Origin: Plutella xylostella
Taxonomy: Eukaryota > Arthropoda > Insecta > Lepidoptera > Plutellidae
Length of the DNA: 64,000 bases
NCBI RefSeq assembly: GCF_932276165.1
Contig: NC_063987.1
Span: 2,480,001 to 2,544,000 of the forward strand
Reading direction: 5' to 3'
In this document: in pieces, positions 48,101 to 60,100 of the stretch
Layout of the letters: the number at the start of each line of letters is the position of its first letter
Numbering within the stretch: position 1 is the first letter of the stretch
Translations under genes and position numbers: made by a program
Notes under the pieces: generated by a model
Told to the model about the DNA's origin: nothing
The model's database searches: none
What the model saw: only the letters and a program-made list of their open reading frames with translations

Positions 48101-51100
48101 GCGTTTACAGGGCCGCCATGAAACTGTAAAGATGCCTTATTCTGGGTTTCGCAATGTGATAAAAAAAAAAACTCAATGTTGGACACGATACATTTTTGTT
48201 AAGTCCCTATACGGACTGAGACTTAGCTGAATCGAGGCCAAAATAATAGCAGCAAATAGATGGAAATGGCGGACATTGGCGGAGACCAGGGCTGGGGTGC
48301 GATAGGACATCAACAACCTAAGCTTCAAGAGTTTGCTGTGAAACTAGCGCCTTTGGTAGGTCTAAAACTAAAATACGAAGAACGCAATCAGTACAGAAGC
48401 AACTAATAAACGCCATTGTCTTTACTTTAAACAATGTAAACCCTGCGGACTAGCCAAAACTACGTGGAGTTACAGAGGTAACTACCAAACTCAAATAGTT
48501 CTATGACAAGCCATGGGGAACCACAGTCCGTGCGATGTGACAGAGGCAGGAAGCTTCATTATATCGTGACGTACGTGGAAATTGAATTATCGTGTATCAA
48601 TAGACACTGACGAAGCGAGCGCGGTATGAATACTGAAACAGGAACGTTTGTGCATTATGAATTGAGATGTTGGTACATTGTATGTTATATGTTGCGTATT
48701 TCGGATGAAGTACAGTCAACATCGGGTTCCGCTCATCTCGCATAATCTTTATTGACCAAAACTCATTTCGCATAACTCGTATGGTCTAAACTTTTTTGGC
48801 CGAAACATCACTTTGCCAAGACTTATGTGGCATAAGGCTCGTTTCGTCTAAAACTCTTTAGGCACAATCTTTAAACACCTAAGTTTCGTTTGCTCAAATT
48901 TATGTTCGTCTATACCTATGTATAATCATGTTTCTCCTAATGTTATCTTAATAAATAATATATTAAGTATGTAGTAAATGTACAAATTGTGGTATTTTTC
49001 TCCCACATCCCGAAAATCACGATATTGTATGATCAAAAAATCGAAAGTTAACGACCAATATAATTATTACAAACCCCATGAGATCGAAACCTTAAAATAG
49101 GTGCGACGACGAGCAAAGCGAGGAGGAGCGTGTTAGGTGCACATGTTCATCAAAACCAAAGCGGAGCGCAGCGAAGCGGAGCGGTGCGTTTTCCAAACAG
49201 CGGAAACAATACAAGGCACCAGTTTGCGCTATGTAGGGAGACGCTCCGTCAAAGTTAAAGCCAAACGAATATTATTACTTTGTATAAACCTATGCCATAG
49301 CATTATTAGGCTATTCAAGATTTGGCCATAACATTATTAGGCTAAACAATGTTATGCGAAATAACTTTTTACTAAACGAGATTTATGCCATACAATTTTC
49401 GGCGTAACGAGACTTTGACCAAACGTTACTATGCAATACGAGATTAGGCAAATAAATGTTATGCCAAAAAAGGTAGAACCGTCAACATCTGAAACTGAGC
49501 CTACGAAAAAGCAACCGTAGCATTGGAGGCTACTGGCACGCTGTCTAAGACACGCAGCCGGTAGTTGCTGGATGTAAAAGGCCGAAGACAGAGTGTCGTG
49601 GCGTTATTTAGGTGTTGCCTATGGCCAGAAGGAAGGGCTGATGATGATAATGACAGTCAACTAAATATATCAAAGCTTTAACAAAAACTTCCAATATACA
49701 TATTTAAATAATGAATAACATAATTGTATTTTGAAGAGTTGAAACTAATGCAGTCATTGTTATTAATACCCCATAATAGTGCACTATAGGTTCACGATTT
49801 TTAATTACTTATATTCGGTGGTGGTAACCCTAGAGCTACCTATAAGTTAATTAGAATCACGCATACTTTTCGCTGTGGTCGCTTAGGCCACAAATTGCGA
49901 AAACATGGTTCAAAGATTTATTCTATTGTTTTGCTAACTGTAGATACGCATAAATACACACTTACTTCTCCTTACTCCTTGAAGGGTGTGAAAAGATATG
50001 TAAATGTATGTAGTCTCGGCGTGGCGTGTACTTGGCATCTGTTTTTGTTTTGAAGCGACTAAAATGCTGAGGTTTAGGGTGAAACGTGATAACTTTATTT
50101 GAGAGGCTAACATTTTTTATGACAAACGAAAGCTATAAACGCTTAAAATCATGCTAAGTATATGAGAACTCGAGAATTTCATTCAGCTCACCGTTAAACC
50201 GAAAATAAACATTTTATACGACATACAAATTCCTAAGAATTCATTAGTATACCTGTTCGGTACCGACGAACACTTTAATAATTGTATGTGGGTAGGTTCT
50301 TATATTTGTATGTGGGTAGGTTCTTTTATTTTTGACAGTCTACTCAGTGGTTGGCAGCCTCTCGTCGGGTTATCTGCTCTTGTATTTCGGCGCGGTCTCG
50401 ATATTCGCAATATTTGTATTTTCGGTTAAATATTACCAGCTGCTATTAGGCATTATATTTGTGTATACGATTATAAGTGGACATGTGATTTTGTGTGTGA
50501 GAACCTCAAGATTAAAACGGATTACTCAAGCATCGGGAGGGCCCTCCATGCCGAGCTTTGGACCTTGAACCTTCACGTGAGCAAAAACCTATATAATATT
50601 TATTTTATTAAATATATTTATCCAACAATACCTATGCTACTCAAATGAGTCCCGGTTTTGTTGAATAAATTTTCCAAACGCCACCACAGTTACCCAGATA
50701 AGTATTCAAAAAGTTCCACAGATTCATAGCCAAAAACTTAATTACTTGACATTCCCTATTTGTCCCCACAGCATTAAACTCTCAAGTATTTGTATACCTA
50801 CCTCTACTCTCGCCAACATTCTAGAATAATCTACCAGACGTACGAAGGTTGTCGGAAAATTTGCGTCGGTACCTATAGGGATGGTTATACCTACGTTCAG
50901 CGTTACAGTTTACGCAATATTGATCTGTATTCTCTGGAGGATACAGTAGACGGTCCGAGATAGCTCCCGATCAGCCATAATAATTAGAAACGTGTTGACA
51001 AGTTAGTGTGTCAGTGGTTTGGATAAACTTGTTAAGTGTCCCATGGATGAGGTTCAGAAGTAGGTCAACGGAATGAGAGGAATACGTTTTCCTTTTTCGA

Positions 51101-54100
51101 TGTATGGAACTACAAACTGGAAGGTTACTCTAGTTCGACAAAAATCGAACGAAATTAAGTGTCGTGCAATTGCTATGCTACCTTTAATACAACGAAATAG
51201 AGTCGTGTTAGTGCAGTATCGCACCAAAACATAGTTTTACGCTGAGTTGCAGAAATAAACATTAAGCTAATGTAATTATGTCCGCCTCTTCCTGTCCGTA
51301 TACTGTTAAAGCAAGGCAGCTATACCCCAAATTCATAGAGCTTTTTTACACTTTACAATAGGCCCTAAATTGAGAGCGGTGGTAGCTCAGTCGGGTAAGC
51401 GCCCGCTTCTCACGCCAGAGATGCGGGTTCGATCCCGGCGCTGACATGTACCAATGAGTTCTTTTAACTTAAGTACAATGTATACCATCGCTCTTACGGT
51501 GAAGGAAAACATCGTGAAGAAACCTGCATATCTAGATCTAGCACATCTAGATATGTGAACCCACCAACCCGCAGTGGACCAGCGTGGTGGGAAATGGTCC
51601 AAGCTTAGGAAGGCAGTTTAGACCTTGGGGACATGCACAAAGGTTCCACTCGAGAGAGCCACGTGCAGGTACTTACACCCCCATAAGAGAATAGAATAGA
51701 GAATAGAATAGAATAGGCCCTAAATTGACGTTGTGATATACGAATTTCAACCTTTTCACTCACGTAAAGAGTCGAAACTGTGTGTTTCAAAGTCAATTTT
51801 AACCCTGTGGTAAAACAATACGTTCTATGAATTTGAGGGTTAAGGTCGCCATTAGCTTAAAGTCCCTTTATGCAACTTAGGCCTTGTTCCACAATGTCTG
51901 GTTAGTGGCTACCTGTGAGATAAAATACATGCTGTCACTGTCAAAAAATAATAACAGAAAGTGACAGCATGTATTTTATCTCACAGGTAGCCACTAACCA
52001 GACATTGTGGAACAGGGGCTTAGAGTTGTTAAACTAGAGTGACCCTCGTACGCTGTGTCGTTTTCATTTTGCTTTGGGATACTACGGCCCTGCTCTATCG
52101 AGTAATGTTCATTAGAACTGTTTTTATGAGGAGAGAAGCATCTTTCAGTCATATTACCCATGTAATCTAACATTCACAGGGCCTTCAGGATTTGGACTAG
52201 GATCTTAGTCAGTAAATAGGAAATAATGCCGGATAATGTTTTATTTTTAGACTTCAACAAACATGTTTTCGCCATAATACTTGCTCCCGCAAAATCTTAC
52301 AATATTCAGCCGTGCAAGCTTTAAGGAAAATCTTGAAGATAATTTCAAGTTTATGTATAAATTCATTTAGTTTAGTTTGTTTATTTAATTCTTTATTTTT
52401 AATTAAAGCATTTCACTTTTATGAGTCCTATGCATTTTATTAAACCTTTAAGTAATACGAACTTATTGATGGATTCACATAAAACAATCAAGTGCAAAAG
52501 CTAGTTAGTTCAACAATTACGTTTTTATTGAAGAAGTTATTGGCCCATATTATAAAAAATATAATTATACATTTAGTATCTCTCACAATAATTGCACTTA
52601 ATAACCACTAATCTGATTGAGATAAGGATTATATTCGCTTGGAAATGGGCTTGGAATATGAATAAACGGCGGTTTGGGAAGAGTCTGCGTGGGAAGGAGG
52701 AAAATGAAGCTATTAATATGTACCTTTAATAATTTAGGTTGCCTTTTACTGAAGACTTTGGCCGTGTAGACAGTTTCGTATAAACAAAATTTTCCTTCAT
52801 TGTTGTTGATAGTAGGTACCTATAATGATTGTGTACATTTATATCATTTATGCATAGTCCTCCCTCGGTGTAAGTATAACTCTGTAACTCAAAGATAGTC
52901 AATAATAATAAGACCGCTTTTTTAACTTATTATGACATCGCAAAAAATCTCTATCCCATAAGGTGTAAAAAACTGAGTCACAAGATTGGCTCCGGGCTGT
53001 TAATATTTTTTGGAAATTGCTGGTAAGGGACATAAATTATTTGTATTGAATTATCTTAACGTGTCTGCCAATCATATAGATTTTGGCAACAAGCCTCCAT
53101 ACTTGGATGAGACCCATGCTGTGAATTTTATAATTAATGTGATAACAAAAAAATGCATAGAGTGTAGTTTGCGCGTATATAAAAAACTAATAAAGCAGAT
53201 ATTGTGCACTAAAAAAGAAGATTATTCAGATCAACCTTATTTTCCAGTCATTTCTCAACCTGTGATTTATTAGAATTTTCTGTGGAAATATTTCCTGAAA
53301 GTATTGCTCTCTCAATAGAGCCTTGATGGAGCCCCGCTGAGATTCACGTGGATTATATTAAATAAGTTCTAGAATCTTCCTTGCATTTTTCGCTGGGCAG
53401 CTATGGAAGGAAACCAGCGGGTTTGTCATTTCCGCATTATTTTTATTCGTTCTGCAATTTTCTTTTCTAACTATTTTCTTATAAGTAAGTCAGGAAACTT
53501 GAGCTAGGGTCAGGCGCCGCCGCCGTCCATCCTATTGCACCTATTAATGGCGATTCGCGATAAAGTGACGTCGACATCTACGTCGGCGTCGATAACCAAC
53601 CCGTGCAGCGGTAGCTTGACAGTAAACGACCGATAACTAATACTCAGTCACGACTGTAATCCATGAGGGGTGGTCAGAGGTGACTATACTGTGCAGGTTT
53701 CCACACGATGTTTTCCTTCACCCTAAAGCTCGTGGCATAATTGAACTTAATCAAATCTACTAACACAAAAGTCGTGAATAACAAAGGTTTTACTAAGCAC
53801 TTACTTATATGGATAAAAGTCCAAAAATTTTATAAAGCTGAGTACAGACCGGCCCAACGAACGGCCAACGAACGCCCAACGATGGGTATTTATCATACAT
53901 TATACAGGGCAGATTGCAGCAACGAAGGTCAACGATACCCGTTCGTTGGCGTTCGTTTGGCCGGTCTGTACGCAGCTTAAAACAATAGTTGATCAGAATA
54001 ATTTAAAAGATAACTATCTCTTACCTTGACTAATATTTCGAGCGCCTCCACGTATGATTTTTCAGTCTCATATAGCTCGACCACGACGTGCGTTCTCGTG

Positions 54101-57100
54101 TCCTGTAAAAAAAGAAAACATTTATCACTATACTTTATATAGGTACACAACACACACACTGGGCTACAAAAATACACTCACGGGCAATGAAAATTTCCAC
54201 TCAAAAAATGCCGACACCAAACAACCCCAATTTTATCAAACATCTACTTAATTACAAATTTGGAAAAAATATTACCGTTTTTAGTAGGTGCGATCCTAAT
54301 GCACTGTTAAATGTTCCAGAAGGTGGTATTAAGCTAGACTTTTCCGTTTAGGAGTAATTTGGTGCTTTTCTCAACGGAACCTTTTCATTGCCCGTTAGTG
54401 TACGTCCTACACATTTTGAAGATGGAAAGGCCTACTATTTCACTGGACGATTACGGGCTTATGACAATGTCAATTATATTACTTTCAGGATGTTGCAGAA
54501 ATAATATGGTAAGCCGAATTAAAAATAATGTTTTTCCATGCTTTCTATCCAGAATTTCATATTGCTTAAATAAATAAGGTTAAGTAATAACCGGCTAGGT
54601 CAAGAATTTTTGAATTTGAATGGATCATGACTACGAACACTGACGATCAAATCATCTAATCAGCTAAACTTAAGTCTGCATCCAAAACGGTCAATCAGTT
54701 TCTAAGCTACGGTAGGTACCACACAAGCCAACATCCACATAAAACGTTTTTAATCATACTAAAAAGAAAAATGGCTGTCCACTAGAGAATAGTTGACATT
54801 TATAGACTCGGTTTTCCACACCGAAATATGATGCTCTCCGCCGCTCTCTACGCCATGATAAATTTTACTTGTGGGAAATAAAAAGTCAAGTAGGTTGACT
54901 GTACATTTTTTTTCTTGTAGCTATAAACTGTGGTTTGGAACGCTGACTGTTGTGCCGAAGGTATACCGGGTTCGACTCTCGACTTACGAATTACGGTGTA
55001 ATTCCAGCGAGCTTAATGACATAGCAAAAAATATAAAATCTAACTAAAACTGTAAATTATGAAAACGTGTAAATAACGATTTTGTGGAAGTTAAATTGTA
55101 TAAATTTCTTATAAACTAACCTAAATAGTGGTGTTCGACTATAGTGCCTTAACACAATAATACCTACCCTCTATTCTAGAATAGAATAGAATACCTACCC
55201 TCAATGTTCATCGGTGTTCCGTATCAATAGTATATTAATTATTTTCTGATATTATTGCTTTTAAAATCAATTTTGATAAAGTAAATAAAACCCACCTTCA
55301 GTATCGAATCTCAAATCCAATACCAATAAGCATTATTTTCATTTCATTTCATTTCTCTCGGAGTAGTTTTTATTTGCTCTGCCCCTGCAATATCTTTTAA
55401 TACGAAGTAAAACCTGATGTTATCTATAGAGCAAAAGTTATTTTTTTATTTTCATTCCAATAGTATAGGTAGTAAGTGAGGAAATAGATACTGGGATAGA
55501 TGAAATTTGTACACATCATTTACGATGACCACACTACCCCGTATCTCGGTCTGTACGTGAATGCGTGCATAATACGAACGTTGTTTGTAAGTAAGTATCA
55601 CCTTTTGTATAGAAAGCACGCACATTCCAACACACTGTGTTCGTTGAATCGAAAATCGAATCCTATGTCCAGCAGTGGATGATTATTGGCTGATGATGAT
55701 GATGTTTGTTTTCGAGTGGGAGTTGGTTCGTCAATCTTTTCACCACGGTGACAAAGCCTAGTCTAGCACTAGTTTTTGTCCCCGACACAATAAGCTTGGT
55801 AAAATCGGTTTCGCAGCATTAGAACCAGAGCTTTCTTATGTGGCGTGATCAAGAACTGAGCTACCAGAGTAACAAGCAGCAATAACGATATAAACAAATA
55901 CATAACATTTATTACACATCAATAAAGTGTTTGTAGCACGTGCCATGAAACCTATAGTATGTAATATATGACCTGTTTTACTACCAAGTTAAGGTGCAGT
56001 CATACTGAGGCTGTAAAAATTTTAAAGCTTTCACAATTCGTGATTCTGTTTCAGAAATAATAATTATGTTAGTTTTAAACGGGATACCAAAATAGACTCC
56101 ATAAAAAAATCAATCAACTTCTAAGGACCTAATAACTCGTATTCTATTCATCACTGCCCTCCAGTGTTTTTGGAAATCTACTAATTTCGTTTTTTTTTCG
56201 GTAAGATGGGATTGTGTTTGTACACTTTGAAGTCTATCTACATCACGTCTACACGATATAAAAATCGTCATTATAGCCGGGATACCAAAAACAAGAAGTC
56301 TGATTATTATAATTTAGTTGACCTAAAATAATTAAAAAAATAATCATTAACCCCCTTATTCATAAAAAAGTTACTGGACGCTTTCTGCCGGACTGACGAG
56401 GGGTTAGCATCAAAGGAATTCACTCTACATGGACGCCGCCTTACCATACTGTAGGTATGACTTCTTTTAGTGCTGAAACTTAATGTTCCTTGACGCGCGA
56501 TACGTAATAAAACTCTTCGTTTAGTAATCATTGTGTTTATGTTATGTTTTCAGGGTCATTGCAGGAATAGGTTTCATCTGCATTTACACAGAAGGAGCAC
56601 AGATTAAATACATAAATACATCCAGTATGTATTTAGGGGTAAATACATACTGGTTGATTGTAAAGTCATAGGTACATCAAGCCGAAAAGGGCCTATTCAG
56701 CTCATTATTCTAAACAACTTTTTGAAAATTAAGCTTCTGCGTAAAAATTCGTCGTCACGTGATTACTGATTTATAAAATGGTAAAAAAACGTCATATTTT
56801 GTAGACTCTATAATTGTACTTATTCTTAATGCAATGGGATAGGAAGCTTTAATTTTTGTGTACACAAGTCAACTATTACTTGTGTCGTATTATACCGCGT
56901 CTCATCCTGTTTTCCAACCTCCAAACATCCCTAAGGAGTCCGCAACTCTCAATTTATCCGGCGAAAACTTCTTCTAACTCTCGAGGGTTACTCTATACTG
57001 AAGAAAACGAACGAACGAGTGGTTTCCTTCCACCGGCACGTTTGAAACAACGAGATAGAGTCGTGGCTCGCGCAGCAGCACTCTGAAACTTAATTTTCGT

Positions 57101-60100
57101 TATGTAGAGTAACCCCCGGTAGCGGTATCGATCGGTGATTCGGCTAAACAAGACGAGGCCATATAACCGTTGATAGCGCTGAAGGACTTATTCAAATCAT
57201 GGCTGTGGGACATGGCTCTGTTGTTATGTTAACCGTTTCAGGGTCCATGGGAAACTGTTATCTTATACTGTTTTATAATTATACAGGGTGAGTCTTTGAT
57301 AGGTGCACATCCGGAAGTATGTCACAGAGCTTTTCATTCTGAACAACTTTTGTTATGATGACCTTGGGATATTGCCGTAAAAAAATTGCACGTAAACAAC
57401 CATTTTTTGTATGGGGAAGCAAAATTTCTTTTCGTTATGAAAGACTCACCCTGTATTATGTGTGCAGATATGCCAGCGGTCCGACACCCATATTACAGGC
57501 TCTGCCTAGTATGGGTCAGATGCCCGTATGTGAGATGTCCCCACACATATTTAATTCGAAAGTATTCCCTTCTTGTTTCAAGTGTCAGACCTTTTTAAAC
57601 GGCTTAAGTTCCTATATCTAACTACTTATTGTGGCCACCTAAAAATATATCATTTGAGAAACTCTAACTAAGAATGAACTTAGTCCTTAGTAAAGACAAA
57701 TCAGCCAGTCACAACGTGCCATGTCATACTCGTATTTAGCAGAAACCTACGTCTGTGAGTATTCAGGGGTCTTGGGGTCACTCTAGATTGCGTGAAACGA
57801 AGTTCCAGAGCACTGCTGCGCTAACCAAGATTCTGTCACAATGTTTTAAGCGAACCGTTTTGCATGATAGTTCTCGTTCGTTCGTTTTTTGCCAATATAG
57901 AGTAACACTACTGCTACTCATAGGCCGACTACTACTGAGGAGGGGATATTGAATGGGGTTTACTTAGACAAGGTACAAAAGTGTATAAGTTGCTACTTGC
58001 GAAGCTGACAGTACACGTTACAAATTTGCTTTACCTTGAAATCTGATTCCACACCAATTTACCAAATGCAGTGACTGTTGAACTATACTTCTATAGATTC
58101 ATGTGATTTATTTACTACGATATGGTAAAAGAGTTCTAAATAGTATCGTGAGCCGAAAAGACTACACAAATTTGATCTTTCAGCATATAAAACAGTTTAT
58201 GTACAAGAATATTTGCAAACTAGGTAAATTATATTACGAGCGACTACAATTTAACCCACAGACATATTTTAATATAATTATATATTTTTGCGTTATCTCT
58301 ATCAATAAAACGCGCTTCTGGACGTTCGATAAAATTGTTCATTAATTATGTCTAAGCCCTTGATATTTCAAATCGATTTTTCCACCCCGAGTCAAGGGAA
58401 AACTGTCCTTACGCCACCGAGCTTGGGCTGAAAGCTGCGTGGAAACTTTTATTTGAATCGTGCGGGCTATTTCTGTTTTGCGTAGCAAATGATAAGTAGC
58501 TATCGACAGAAATAAAATGCGTAGTTCTTAATATTCGTCGGTTTGGACACCGGGCTGCGGTTCGTTCGTTAGTATCGAACAATTTGAACTTACACTGGGT
58601 AAAATGCTTACTGAAGCGCGATCATAGGATTCGATACTATTTTCTAAACTATACTAATGGAAAAAACAAATGTAACTTTTGGAACTAACAAATTTGACTT
58701 ACATTTTGACAGTGACAGTTGACGATACGCAACGTAAACGGAGGTTTCGAATCTTATAATCGCTGCACTGTTACAGTTTTAAGTGATAATGCTCTTAGAG
58801 CAGAGATAACTTAACTGTGTATGTAAAATACTATTATGATCATATTATATTTTGTACAGAATATTACTAAAATGGCACTGCAAGCAAAAAGGGGATGACA
58901 CTTTTAGAAATAGTGTTTTTTTTGCTAATTCACTGAAATTTTGTACTGTGTATTGTCTGAAATAAGCATTTTTATTCACTGTGCAGGGAAATGGGAAATT
59001 ACCAAGTAACTTAAATAAAAGAGACAAGCAAATCATACGACAAAGCAAAAGTCCCTTTGTAGAGTTTTATTTAAACTTAAATAAAAAACATGAGTAGTTG
59101 AGTACCCAGAAGTTAATGGTAAAAGGATTTATTACAGGGATATTTTATTGTAATGTGTAACTTTGTTATTGTGTACTTATACAGAAGGTTTTTTACATGA
59201 TTTTTTTTTCTTTTACCGAAGGCAAAAAAATAATCCTAATCCTAACTAATATCATAAATTCGAAAGTAACTGTGTCTGTCTGTCTGTTACGCTTTCACGC
59301 CAAAATTACTGAACGGATTTGAATGAAATTTGGTATACAGATGGTCTAGACACTGTGAAATAATATAGGCTACTTTTTATCCCGGAATTCTCATGGGAAA
59401 ACTTTTTAAGGCGAAGCGAAGCTCGTTTAATATAAAATACAGTCGGACCCTCTGAAGAAAGTGTACAACCAAGAATTCTAGTAAATTATTCTAAACAAAA
59501 AAACTTCTTTTTGGTTTTGAAATTGTTAAAATCTTTAAGTACCTATTTAATTCGAATGAATGTTATATATATTATAAGAATTTCCTTGCAATGTTTATAC
59601 ATAGAATAACAAGTAGGTACAGTGGCACTTCTAAAACCATGCGATCATAAAACCTTGCCTTCACTGACGGAGATTTTCATCTAAGATTCATTGTTTATCT
59701 TGGCGTTACCTTAATCATAGTCGTTGGTTTTAATTACAACAAAACATCGTGAGACAAAGCTTAAGTATCTTCCATTCAGAAGCACGTAAAACAAAAGACA
59801 TCCAGTCAAAGGAATTGAGTTCTTAACTACTTAGCACTGTATGTGACAAGTTGTCTTCAGCAAGGGTTTGCGTTTCCAGAGCTTTAAGGGTCAATTTATA
59901 AAAAAATAGCGCAGAGCTAAAGCGTAAATTCTAAATTATAAAATAAATAACTTACACAGACTTATTATGACGTGTAACCCTAAAAACGAATTGAAACTGG
60001 TATTGTAAAATATTAGATTATTACCTATTTTAATTAATCAAGATCATAAATATATTTTTTTAGTAAACGTACTGAATCTATATTTCTAGATTCACAGTAT

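Larger units (their letters stand above)
45158..54024. other. Rho GEF intron 2 (8.9 kb), overview
   Basis: Besides the elements listed separately, it holds AT-rich DNA and scraps of a dispersed repeat with ACAACGAGATAGAGTCGTG-like words (about 47354, 51193, 57050). A stretch at 47690-47780 (GGGACCCACGGCAACATGC, CCGAAACACGGAAGCG) also looks repeat-derived. No further Rho GEF exon was found. Confidence 0.5.

Noticed and set aside
48264..48410. Plus-strand frame MEMADIGGDQGWGAIGHQQP followed by a GTAGGT donor
   Set aside because: The neighbouring frame reads NRWKWRTLAET, like a LINE C-terminus, and the phase does not match the exon at 50339; more likely a retroelement scrap.
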